A stretch of DNA of 64,000 bases. Origin: Blastocatellia bacterium. GTDB taxonomy: Bacteria; Acidobacteriota; Blastocatellia; Chloracidobacteriales; JADJPF01. This document shows positions 28,845-37,035 of the stretch, in pieces. Below the pieces are notes generated by a model. It did not search any database. It saw only the letters and a list, made by a program, of their open reading frames with translations, and was not told where the DNA came from. The translations under genes were made by a program, and so were the position numbers. Position 1 is the stretch's first letter; the number at the start of each line of letters is the position of its first letter. The stretch is taken from assembly GCA_016713405.1 (NCBI GenBank), contig JADJPF010000029.1, positions 1 to 64,000 of the forward strand, in the 5' to 3' direction.

Positions 28845-29777
28845 TTAACTACAGAAATCTAGTAATTTTTTAAGCTCTGGTTCATAGATTTCTTTTCCTC
28901 TTAAATTATCTGTCCAACGTTTTGGAATTGCTGATAATCCGTCTCGTAAGCCTGCTATACCACCAGCAATGCAAGCTGTTGTGTCTGTATCTCGTCCTAA
29001 TGCTATAGCTGATTTAACTACTTGTTCATAAAACCCTGCTGTCATCACCATTCGAGCAGACCTTAAAGAATCAACTACATAACCGCTACCTTGTCCAATA
29101 GGCTCATCATCTGGACGAATAAAATATTCTAATTCTTCTATCTCATCAGAATTTTTTCCATAGATTTGACGCAAAGCCAAAACCGCTTCTTGCCAAGGAT
29201 CTTTAGCTTCTTCCATAATTCTTCTAGCCCATAAACAGTAAAGAGCGCAACAAATTTGGCTGCGAATATGTCCATGTGTAACTAAAGATTGTCTATGTGC
29301 ATCTTCTACTAGTTCAGCATCTGAGCCACGATGCCACAATGTTAAAGGCAAGACTCGCATAAGTGACCCATTACCATTAGCTTGATCGTCTCGTCTAGCA
29401 GCCTTTTCAGGTCGATAACCTGATCTTAATTTATTAATTGCTTGCCCTGTTTGAATCCCAACATCAAAAACCTTGCCATCAGGAGCCATATAACCTGTTT
29501 CATACCATTCAACTAAACCTTTAGCAAAATCTTTTAAGTCTAATTTTCCACAATCTAACAGTGAAGCCAACAATACAAGTGCTTGCGCTCCATCATCCGA
29601 CCAAGTGCCAGGCGGCACTCCTAAATGTGCGCGAGAGAAATCTTTTGGGGGTATAAATTCTATGTCTGATAACGGAGGAATTTCATTTGCTGGATGAAAT
29701 TCATAAGGTACACCTAAAGCATCACCCACTAATAAACCTACTAAACCGCCAGCAATTCTTTCTTTTCTACTTGGCAT
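28845..29777 (-). CDS. ADP-ribosylglycohydrolase family protein
   Basis: 310 residues. N-terminal GGLVGLLVGDALGVPYEF, then WSDDGAQALVLLASLLD (the family's usual W[ST]DD metal motif) and, near the C-terminus, LGRDTDTTACIAGGIAGL, supplying the aspartates that hold the two magnesium ions in ARH/DraG enzymes. It probably removes ADP-ribose from a protein or small molecule; no DraT-like transferase or toxin is adjacent, so the substrate is open. Divergent from the aminotransferase gene. Confidence 0.88.
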   Translation of the reverse strand: MPSRKERIAGGLVGLLVGDALGVPYEFHPANEIPPLSDIEFIPPKDFSRAHLGVPPGTWSDDGAQALVLLASLLDCGKLDLKDFAKGLVEWYETGYMAPDGKVFDVGIQTGQAINKLRSGYRPEKAARRDDQANGNGSLMRVLPLTLWHRGSDAELVEDAHRQSLVTHGHIRSQICCALYCLWARRIMEEAKDPWQEAVLALRQIYGKNSDEIEELEYFIRPDDEPIGQGSGYVVDSLRSARMVMTAGFYEQVVKSAIALGRDTDTTACIAGGIAGLRDGLSAIPKRWTDNLRGKEIYEPELKKLLDFCS

Positions 29778-29874
29778 TAAAAATAACTCCTTGATTTTTT
29801 GCTGTATTAGACGCTAACTTAATGATAATGATATAATTAAATAAAATAAAAGCAATGACTTAGGGGGCATAAAT

Positions 29875-30741
29875 ATGTATCCTTTAATTAGTTATAATCA
29901 CACATTGATTGATGCTCAAGAAGTCAACATCAGCCCAGTTAATGGGGGTTTGCTGCATGGCTATGGAGTATTTACAACTTTACGTATTTACAACGGCGTT
30001 CCTTTTCAATTTAACCAACACTGGATAAGGCTAGAAAGACACGCTCATGCTATAAAACTAGATATTGATGATGATCTAGAAACACAAGTTCATGCAGATC
30101 TAATTTCACTTATTGATGCTAATCAAGTGGTAGAAGGTAAAGCTAGAATAACTTTGCTACAACGAAAAAGTCCTTTTTGGCAACTAGCCGACAGTAAACC
30201 AGGAATTGAGATATTAATTTTTACTTCTCCTTTGCAAAGTCGTTCTCAAGAAGTAAATTTAACAATTTCACCTTATCGAATTTTGTCAAATTCTTTAAAT
30301 AGTATTAAAACAACAGCTTATTTACCTCAAATGCTAGTTTTAGAAGAAGCTCAAAAGCGAGGGTTTGATGATGCTGTTGTGCTTAATGAGCGTGGAGAGG
30401 TTTGCGAAACAGCAATAGCAAATATTTTTTGGGTACGCCATCGAGTTCTTTACACTCCTACGCCTTCAACAGGCTGTTTAGCGGGTACAACTGCCGGACT
30501 AGTAAGAAAACTAGCTAAAGAATTAAGGATTGAATCTACAGCAGGAGCTTTTCCAGCAGAGCATTTATTAGTAGCAGATGAATGTTTTCTTACTTCTTCA
30601 ACCCGTGAAATGGTTTTAGTTAGGAGTGTTAATCATAAAAGATTTGATGGAATGCCAAATTCTATTTTTGAAAGATTAATGTTTGCCTTTAAAAAACACG
30701 TTCATATAGAAACTTTTTCTAAGAAAAAGCAACAGAGCTAG
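29875..30741 (+). CDS. Class IV PLP aminotransferase, probable aminodeoxychorismate lyase
   Basis: 288 residues. GGLLHGYGVFTTLRIYNG, RLERHAHAI, NSIKTTAYLPQML (the PLP-binding lysine), GEVCETAIANIFW and STREMVLVRSV are the class IV (BCAT/DAAT/PabC) signatures in order. PabC is favoured over BCAT by length and by the GYGVFTTLRI start, but D-amino-acid aminotransferase cannot be excluded. pabA/pabB are not nearby. GGGGG-type ribosome site (TTAGGGGGC) about 8 bases before the ATG. Confidence 0.82.
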   Translation: MYPLISYNHTLIDAQEVNISPVNGGLLHGYGVFTTLRIYNGVPFQFNQHWIRLERHAHAIKLDIDDDLETQVHADLISLIDANQVVEGKARITLLQRKSPFWQLADSKPGIEILIFTSPLQSRSQEVNLTISPYRILSNSLNSIKTTAYLPQMLVLEEAQKRGFDDAVVLNERGEVCETAIANIFWVRHRVLYTPTPSTGCLAGTTAGLVRKLAKELRIESTAGAFPAEHLLVADECFLTSSTREMVLVRSVNHKRFDGMPNSIFERLMFAFKKHVHIETFSKKKQQS

Positions 30742-30764
30742 TTAAATCTAATTATTTAAGAAGT

Positions 30765-31091
30765 TTAAGCACTACGACGATGAGAATTAGCTAGCATTAC
30801 AAGTTCCTCATAAAAGGAAACTACTGTAGGGAAACGACGGCGATAATCCAACGCAGAATGGTTATTATTAAGAAAATTACTTCGAGCAATATCTATTTCT
30901 ACTACAATTCTGTCAATTGCTCTTGATGGCAAAGTAATTTGAGATGATCCAAGCAAACGTAGTAATAATGGACGGCCTAAATCTGTTGGTAGTTCCAACA
31001 TTGGCACTTCTACTCTTAGCCGTTCCTGTTCCATTTCATCAAAAGTAATAGTCCAGGTTCGATCTATGTGCATATTTCTCTTAGCTCCCAT
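30765..31091 (-). CDS. Small protein of unknown function
   Basis: 108 residues. I do not recognise it. Alternating hydrophobic strands in the first 75 residues (WTITFDE, LRVEVPML, ITLPSRAIDRIVVEIDI) and a helical, basic end (SFYEELVMLANSHRRSA) suggest a small alpha/beta cytoplasmic protein. No membrane segment or signal. The second ATG (31073) has a GGAG upstream and may be the true start. Convergent with the aminotransferase gene. Confidence 0.55.
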   Translation of the reverse strand: MGAKRNMHIDRTWTITFDEMEQERLRVEVPMLELPTDLGRPLLLRLLGSSQITLPSRAIDRIVVEIDIARSNFLNNNHSALDYRRRFPTVVSFYEELVMLANSHRRSA

Positions 31092-31488
31092 TTATTATTA
31101 TTTGTTGGTGTTGCAGGTAAATTAAGGATAACTAGCAGGAATGTTACCACAAAATGTAGTGTTAGCAAGTGGCTGTATCACAACTAGCAGGCTTTTTCTT
31201 AAACTATAAGCTTTATCCACAATGGATTGAACTACATAAAAAACTGATAAAAATTTTTATATAGTTTTTAAGTAAACCTAAAACAAGATCAAAATTTATC
31301 TATCTTACTTAAAATAAATAACTTGGAACTTTATTATTAGACATTATATTAAGACCAACAAATTATCAGTTAAAAATTAAATTGCTATTCTAAACCCTGA
31401 TAAGATATTTTTTTAAGGATTAGTTTATGTCCAACATTACTAGTTATTATCAATTAAGCAAAAAAGGATATTTTAGTCCTTTATAAAG
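31092..31488. other. Intergenic region, nothing recognised
   Basis: About 400 AT-rich bases upstream of the small unknown gene and downstream of the DMT transporter. No ORF, RNA gene or clear hairpin seen. Confidence 0.4.
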
Positions 31489-32415
31489 TTAAAATGAAGG
31501 TTTTTTATTAGAAAAAATTTTTATTTCTGAAACAATGATTGCACAAATTATTAATATACCACCAAAAACCACTCGCCAAGTCAGTCGCTCGCCTGCAAAA
31601 AGATAGGCCATTAGCGAAGCAAATGCAGGCTCTAAGCTAAAAATTATTGCTGCTCTAACAGCAGTAACATATTTTTGTGCATAGGTTTGAGCAAAAATAG
31701 TAAAAATTGTTGCTATTGTTCCTAAATAAAGTAGCTGTAAGGATGACTTAAAGCTAATGGGCCAGGAATTATCTGCTAGGGTTGGTAAAATACCTAGGGC
31801 TGGTAAAATAAACTTTGAGGCTGTAAAAAGAGTTGCTGCTGTAAGAATTTGAACTAGCATTAATGAACGAGAAGGAGCGCGTTCAACCCAAACACCTGTA
31901 AAAACTATATGAAATGCCCAAAATATTGTACCAACTAGTGTTGAAACATCTCCAATATTAATTGATTCGTTTTTTTCTGGCAGTGTAATTAGTGCAAAAC
32001 CAAGACTAGCTATAAATACTGCTAATAGATGTTCGCCAATAATACGACTACGAGTAATAAAATAGCTAAAAAACGGAACAATAATTACTGTTACTCCTGT
32101 AACAAAGCCTGATTTAGAAGCAGTAGTATAAACTAGCCCTAAAGCTTGAAATAAAAAACCACCATAAAGCATTGCTCCAAGTAGCATCCCACCTTTAATA
32201 GCAGTGCGGTCAATTTTTTGACGGTAAGAAATTAAAACTAATAGCAAACTAGCAATTAAAAACCGGGTGCTTAAGTAGTTTATAGGGGGAGTTGAAGTAA
32301 CAATTTCTTTAGCAATAAAAAAAGTGCTGCCCCAAATAAATGTGACCCAAACTAGTACAAGATCATACTTAAAGTGATTGAAAAGAGATGTTTTAGTTGT
32401 TGGTATGCTCGACAT
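31489..32415 (-). CDS. EamA-family drug/metabolite exporter (DMT superfamily)
   Basis: 308 residues with about ten hydrophobic helices arranged as two EamA repeats. The opening LVWVTFIWGSTFFIAKEIV and second-repeat SLEPAFASLMAYLFAGERLTW are classic for this inner-membrane exporter family. Substrate unknown. The start overlaps the end of the upstream gene by 23 bases, indicating translational coupling. Confidence 0.88.
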   Translation of the reverse strand: MSSIPTTKTSLFNHFKYDLVLVWVTFIWGSTFFIAKEIVTSTPPINYLSTRFLIASLLLVLISYRQKIDRTAIKGGMLLGAMLYGGFLFQALGLVYTTASKSGFVTGVTVIIVPFFSYFITRSRIIGEHLLAVFIASLGFALITLPEKNESINIGDVSTLVGTIFWAFHIVFTGVWVERAPSRSLMLVQILTAATLFTASKFILPALGILPTLADNSWPISFKSSLQLLYLGTIATIFTIFAQTYAQKYVTAVRAAIIFSLEPAFASLMAYLFAGERLTWRVVFGGILIICAIIVSEIKIFSNKKPSF

Positions 32416-33067
32416 TATTTATTAGCTTGCCTCGGTTGGCTATCTCCATTGCTTGATGGTAAAAGTCTTTAAATTTTTCATCAGAAAGTTTATGTCTATG
32501 ACCTGAAAGAAAGCCGCTAAAGGCTAGCAGAACGTCAAATAAGCCTAAATGAACCCATTCCCAAAGGCCAGAAGTAAAATTATAGGCTGTCATTGCTTGC
32601 TCAACAAAATCCCGTAGCTTTTTACATTCCTGACGAGAAATATTATTTTCTTCTAAAATTTGCAAGGTTTTTTCTTGTTGTTCTTCAGTAAATTCAGTGT
32701 CTAAAAAAGGTTCTAAAATATATGACCAAACATCTACCCTTAAAACTAGAGAAATATTATTTTCTAAAGCTACTTTTTTAAGTTCTTCATCTTTAATACC
32801 AGTAATAAATAAAATTTCTTCTCTTTTAGTTCTAATTTCTGGAGGAAAACTACAAATCACAATTTCCTTGATATGGCTATAGCTAACTAATTGAGAAGGA
32901 TAAATGGATGCAGGCTTAAAAGGATAGTCAGTAAAGAAAAAACCTTCAGGTCTAATAGAAACCTTATGATTATTAATAGTTTTAACTCCTATTGGATAGG
33001 TCAATCGGTCGTAAAGATAAAACAAAACCTGACAAATGTCTTTACAGATTTGCTTAATATCTATCAT
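32393..33067 (-). CDS. Hypothetical protein coupled to the EamA exporter
   Basis: About 224 residues from ATG 33067 (a GTG four codons earlier is possible). Not recognised. The first half looks like a small alpha/beta domain (NHKVSIRPEGFFFTDYPF, EIVICSFPPEIRTKREEILFITG), the second half is helical and ends with LWEWVHLGLFDVLLAFSGFLSGHRH, amphipathic rather than a clear membrane helix. Overlap with the exporter gene suggests a shared transcript, so it may modulate or sense the exporter's substrate; that is inference. Confidence 0.6.
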   Translation of the reverse strand: MIDIKQICKDICQVLFYLYDRLTYPIGVKTINNHKVSIRPEGFFFTDYPFKPASIYPSQLVSYSHIKEIVICSFPPEIRTKREEILFITGIKDEELKKVALENNISLVLRVDVWSYILEPFLDTEFTEEQQEKTLQILEENNISRQECKKLRDFVEQAMTAYNFTSGLWEWVHLGLFDVLLAFSGFLSGHRHKLSDEKFKDFYHQAMEIANRGKLINNVEHTNN

Positions 33068-33232
33068 AAATATAACCACTTAGTGATTAGCTGGTAATTA
33101 TAAACCCCATCTTTCTAAAGCTTTATTAATTGGCAAAGCATAGGCGACGTAGTTAATAAGTTATGCTATTATAGCCAAAATTTCTTTAACTAAAACTAAT
33201 TAAAATTAAGTAACTTTTAGGAGTAAAATATA

Positions 33233-33559
33233 ATGAAATTACCCTTTGATCCACGCCAAATGCAAAATGTAATGAAAGAAGCACAACGTCAACAAGACGA
33301 TATGCAAAAAAAATTAAAATCAATTAAAGTGGATGCCTCTGCTGGTGGCGGTATTGTAACGGTAGAAATGTCAGGATTAAAAGAACTTCTAGCAATTAAA
33401 ATTGAGCCAGATGCAATTAAAGATGGTGATGTAGAAATGTTACAAGACTTAATTGTTGCTGCTGTTAATGAAGCTAGCCGTAAAGCTGATGAAAAAGGCC
33501 AATCTGTTATGCGTGACCAAATGGGCGGCTTGCTAGGTGGTTTAGGACTAGGCTTCTAA
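33233..33559 (+). CDS. ybaB: YbaB/EbfC nucleoid-associated protein
   Basis: 108 residues with the family layout: Met/Gln-rich helical start (MQNVMKEAQRQQDDMQKKL), central strands (GGGIVTVEMSGLKELLAIKIEP) and a Gly-rich tail. Forms dimers that bind and bend DNA. Upstream of recR by 44 bases, the common bacterial ybaB-recR arrangement. Ribosome site AGGAG 9 bases before ATG. Confidence 0.92.
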   Translation: MKLPFDPRQMQNVMKEAQRQQDDMQKKLKSIKVDASAGGGIVTVEMSGLKELLAIKIEPDAIKDGDVEMLQDLIVAAVNEASRKADEKGQSVMRDQMGGLLGGLGLGF

Positions 33560-33603
33560 CTTTTAAGTAATTCCAAAAAAACTCTTTGACTAAGGTGGTG
33601 CTA

Positions 33604-34203
33604 ATGCTGGAATATGCCGAACCAGTAGCCCGTTTAATTGATGAACTAAAACGTTTACCAGGAATTGGGCATAAATCTGCACAACGAATTGCTTTCTATA
33701 TTTTACAAACTGATGCAGATAAAGTGGAAAACTTAGTTAATGCAATTAAAGAAGTTAAAGAGAAAATAATCTTTTGCTCTCTCTGTAATAATACTACTGA
33801 TATAGATCCTTGCCGCTATTGTACTAGTCCTACTAGGGATCGTCGGATAATTTGCGTTGTAGAGGAGCCTCATAACCTGGTTACAGTAGAAAAAACTCGT
33901 GAATATCATGGCCTCTACCATGTTTTGCATGGGTCGCTTTCACCTATTCGGGGCATTGGGCCAGATGAATTAAAAATTAAAAACCTCCTAGAACGTATGC
34001 GCTCAGCAGAAGTTGAAGAAATTATCCTGGCTACCAACCCTACTACAGAAGGTGAAGCTACGGCAAATTACCTGAGCCGGCTATTAAAACCTCTAGGTGT
34101 TAAAGTGACTCGGATTGCTATGGGACTTCCTGTAGGGAGTGACTTGGATTATGCAGACGAAGTGACAATGCACAAGGCTATGACTAATCGTCACGAAATG
34201 TAA
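33604..34203 (+). CDS. recR: Recombination mediator RecR
   Basis: About 199 residues from ATG 33604, which has AAGGTGG 5 bases upstream; a TTG 18 bases earlier is less likely. N-terminal HhH (LKRLPGIGHKSAQRIAFYIL), four-cysteine zinc finger (CSLCNN...CRYC), Toprim domain (IICVVEEPHNLVTVEKT ... LSPIRGIGPDEL) and C-terminal NPTTEGEATANYL. With RecF/RecO it loads RecA at gaps. Downstream of ybaB. Confidence 0.95.
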   Translation: MLEYAEPVARLIDELKRLPGIGHKSAQRIAFYILQTDADKVENLVNAIKEVKEKIIFCSLCNNTTDIDPCRYCTSPTRDRRIICVVEEPHNLVTVEKTREYHGLYHVLHGSLSPIRGIGPDELKIKNLLERMRSAEVEEIILATNPTTEGEATANYLSRLLKPLGVKVTRIAMGLPVGSDLDYADEVTMHKAMTNRHEM

Positions 34204-34222
34204 AATCAACCAATTAATTTTC

Positions 34223-34256
34223 TTAACCATAAAATAAATTTAATTTTTATGGTTAA
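34223..34256. terminator. AT-rich hairpin between recR and ruvB
   Basis: Twelve-base arms TTAACCATAAAA / TTTTATGGTTAA with a 10-base loop. AT-rich and without a clear T-tract, so only a possible terminator. Confidence 0.45.
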
Positions 34257-34312
34257 TTGTGTATTGATATTTCGCCTTGGTTTCGCTATACTGACTAACA
34301 AGGAGTTATTGC

Positions 34313-35356
34313 ATGAAGAAAAAACAGCCTGAAACAACAGGGTTAATGACAAAAAATGTTTTAGTTGAAGAAGATAATTTTGAAAAATCCCTTCGTCCTC
34401 AACGATTAAAAGAATATATTGGACAAGATAAAGTAACAGGTAACTTAGATATTTTTATAAAAGCTGCTTGTCGGCGTGGTGAATCACTTGACCATGTTTT
34501 ACTACACGGCCCACCCGGACTAGGTAAAACGACATTAGCAACAATTATTGCTAATGAAATGAATGTCCAAGTTAAATCAACTTCCGGGCCTGTAATTGAA
34601 AAGGCCGGAGATTTAGCAGCAATTCTTACCAACTTACAAGAGGGAGATGTTTTATTTATTGATGAAATTCACCGAATGAGTCCAGCAATAGAAGAAATTC
34701 TTTATCCAGCAATGGAGGATTTCCAGTTAGATATAATTATTGGACAAGGGCCCTCGGCACGCTCAATAAAAATAGACCTACCTAAATTTACTTTAATTGG
34801 TGCTACTACGCGTGCAGGACTTGTTACAGCACCGCTAAGAGGACGTTTTGGAATAAATTTACACTTAGATTTTTATACTGAAGAAGATCTTTGTACCATT
34901 ATTGAAAGATCTTCAGGAATTATTAATGCACAAATTGAAACAGCAGGAGCAAGAGAAGTTGCCCGACGCGCTCGTGGAACACCTCGTATTGCTAATAGGT
35001 TACTGCGTCGTGTTAGAGATGTTGCAGAAGTGCTTTATGATGGAACAATTAACTTAGATGTTGCAAAAGATGCACTAAACAGAATGGAAGTAGATCAATT
35101 TGGATTAGATGAGGTAGACCGTAAATATTTAACTGTTGTAATTGATAAATTTAATGGTGGGCCTGTAGGTATTAGCACTTTAGCCGCGGCAATTAATGAA
35201 GAAAAAGACGCTATAGAAGAAATTATTGAACCCTATTTAATGCAAATAGGCTTTATTAATCGTACCCCGCGAGGTAGAACTGCTACACCTGCTGCTTATG
35301 TGCATATAGGCTTTGAACCAAATGAAGAAATTTTACAGGCACGATTACCTTATTAA
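34313..35356 (+). CDS. ruvB: Holliday junction branch-migration helicase RuvB
   Basis: 347 residues, usual family length. LRPQRLKEYIGQDKV, Walker A HGPPGLGKTT, Walker B LFIDEIHRM, sensor 1 TLIGATTRAG, arginine finger region PLRGRFG and C-terminal winged helix ending near GFINRTPRGRTATPAAY. Hexameric motor acting with RuvA; ruvA and ruvC are not in the window. AAGGAG ribosome site 7 bases before the ATG. Confidence 0.96.
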   Translation: MKKKQPETTGLMTKNVLVEEDNFEKSLRPQRLKEYIGQDKVTGNLDIFIKAACRRGESLDHVLLHGPPGLGKTTLATIIANEMNVQVKSTSGPVIEKAGDLAAILTNLQEGDVLFIDEIHRMSPAIEEILYPAMEDFQLDIIIGQGPSARSIKIDLPKFTLIGATTRAGLVTAPLRGRFGINLHLDFYTEEDLCTIIERSSGIINAQIETAGAREVARRARGTPRIANRLLRRVRDVAEVLYDGTINLDVAKDALNRMEVDQFGLDEVDRKYLTVVIDKFNGGPVGISTLAAAINEEKDAIEEIIEPYLMQIGFINRTPRGRTATPAAYVHIGFEPNEEILQARLPY

Positions 35357-35373
35357 GTAATATCAACTGAAAA

Positions 35374-35886
35374 TTATTTTTTAGAATTAGATGAAAAATC
35401 TTTTAGTGACATAATAAAACTATGTGGTTGGAGTAAGTCAGCTATTTTATAGACTTCTTCAGCACTAATATGATCAGCAACAATTACAGTCCCTGAACCT
35501 TGTTGACGAACTTGCATAGACTTTTCTGTCAAATGCTGTGTGAGTATTGATATAGCCTCTTTACTACGTGGGCTATTTTGCTGACCCAAAATAATATTGA
35601 TACTATAAAGTTCTGATTCTACTGGCTCATACTTAGTAGGTGAGCCAAGATGAGCTAAAAGCTTAAGAATTTCTTGGTCAAAAAGAAAGGTTCGATAATT
35701 TGTAGAAGAATTAGCAATTCTAAGTACTGCTCTTTCTAACAAATCCTTTTCTGCTGGATCATAACTTTGCTTACCTTCAAAATAATTAAACATTATCGCC
35801 TTAGCCCAATGTGTTAGTTCTATTGCATTACATTTGCGCTCAAGACGTTGTTTTAATTTTTGAATAATGTGATCTTTAGTAACCAT
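35374..35886 (-). CDS. Hypothetical helical protein
   Basis: 170 residues, unrecognised. Predominantly helical and charged in the first 80 residues (IIQKLKQRLERKCNAIELTHWAKAIMFNYFEG), then SPRSKEAISILTQHLTEKSMQVRQQ and a short strand GTVIVADHISAEEV. No signal or membrane segment. Convergent with ruvB with only 17 bases between stops and no clear terminator. Possibly an immunity-like or small regulatory protein, but nothing specific supports that. Confidence 0.55.
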   Translation of the reverse strand: MVTKDHIIQKLKQRLERKCNAIELTHWAKAIMFNYFEGKQSYDPAEKDLLERAVLRIANSSTNYRTFLFDQEILKLLAHLGSPTKYEPVESELYSINIILGQQNSPRSKEAISILTQHLTEKSMQVRQQGSGTVIVADHISAEEVYKIADLLQPHSFIMSLKDFSSNSKK

Positions 35887-36101
35887 ACCTTTAGTAATTG
35901 AACGTATATAGTTTTCTGGATAAGTGATTTAATAGTTGACAGGGTAAAGCATTCTTATTAATGATTGCAACTGTAATTTTAAGAAAAATTTTTAATTTAG
36001 ACTTATTTGACTAATTTTAATAAAAGATTTGGCTAGTTTAGCAAACAAATTTTTTTTGTAAAACTATTTAATTTAATAAATTAGTAGAGGAAATAATTAG
36101 T

Positions 36102-36914
36102 TTGGCAAAAAATATATCTGTAATTATTCCAACATATAATCGGCTTGTTGCCTTAGCTGAATTAATAGAGTGTCTCTATCAGCAATCCTATCAGAATTTT
36201 GAAGTAATTATTGTTAATGATGCAGGGCAAAGTATCGAAATTATTAAAAATTTATATCCAGAATTACACATTACTATAATTAACTTAGCAAAAAATTCCC
36301 AGCATGTCATAGCGCGTAATATTGCTTTAGATATAGCCAAGACAGAATTTATTTTACTTTGCGATGATGACGATTTGTTGCATCCATTGCACATTGAAAA
36401 CTTAATAAATGCTATAGATAGTTATGATTTGCTTTATACAGACGCAGAAATTTTTAACTATAAAATTAGTGAAAATACTCGTATTCCTATAGATATACGG
36501 TTATTTGCGTATAAATATGATCCACAAGCTATAAAGACTTTTTCAACCTTTATTCCTTCAGGATGTCTTTACCGTAGTAGCATTCATAGGAAAATAGGTT
36601 TATTTGATAGCGAGTTACACAATTATTGGGACTGGGATTTTATTTTACGAGTTCAAGCAGAGTTTCGAGTAAATAAATTGTCTATTGCTAGTGTTTATTA
36701 CGCTTTTAGCAATGAAAACAATATGTCAGCTAACCATCAAGATATGACAGATTATTTAACTAAGTTATGTCAAAAACATAATCTAGGCAATTTACAAACA
36801 AAAAATTTTTTTCTTTTACTTGAAGAGCCAGAAATAAAGCAACTTGCCAGCAAAAGCAAAAGATTATGGAATCAACAACCAATTATTTCTCGTTTAGCAA
36901 AAGAGAATTTATAA
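36102..36914 (+). CDS. Family 2 glycosyltransferase
   Basis: 270 residues starting at TTG 36102 with AGAGG upstream; the start is fixed by the immediate ISVIIPTYNRL nucleotide-sugar-binding strand. The DxD-type CDDDDLLHP follows at about residue 88-96, and YWDWDFILRVQA is the acceptor-side ED/WD region. No membrane helix. Acceptor unknown. Lies 115 bases upstream of the helicase gene. Confidence 0.85.
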   Translation: MAKNISVIIPTYNRLVALAELIECLYQQSYQNFEVIIVNDAGQSIEIIKNLYPELHITIINLAKNSQHVIARNIALDIAKTEFILLCDDDDLLHPLHIENLINAIDSYDLLYTDAEIFNYKISENTRIPIDIRLFAYKYDPQAIKTFSTFIPSGCLYRSSIHRKIGLFDSELHNYWDWDFILRVQAEFRVNKLSIASVYYAFSNENNMSANHQDMTDYLTKLCQKHNLGNLQTKNFFLLLEEPEIKQLASKSKRLWNQQPIISRLAKENL

Positions 36915-37035
36915 GTTATGCTTACCACCTAGCAACAAAAAGTAGGGTTGATTTATCAAAAATGCAGTAGTAGCATACTACCTAAGGTTAATTAGGTGGC
37001 ATTAAATTAGTTGCAGATAACAAAAGGTATTGCAG

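Noticed and set aside
35374..36101. Toxin-immunity pair around the 170-residue unknown protein
   Set aside because: No toxin-like partner or polymorphic-toxin features adjacent; composition alone is not evidence.
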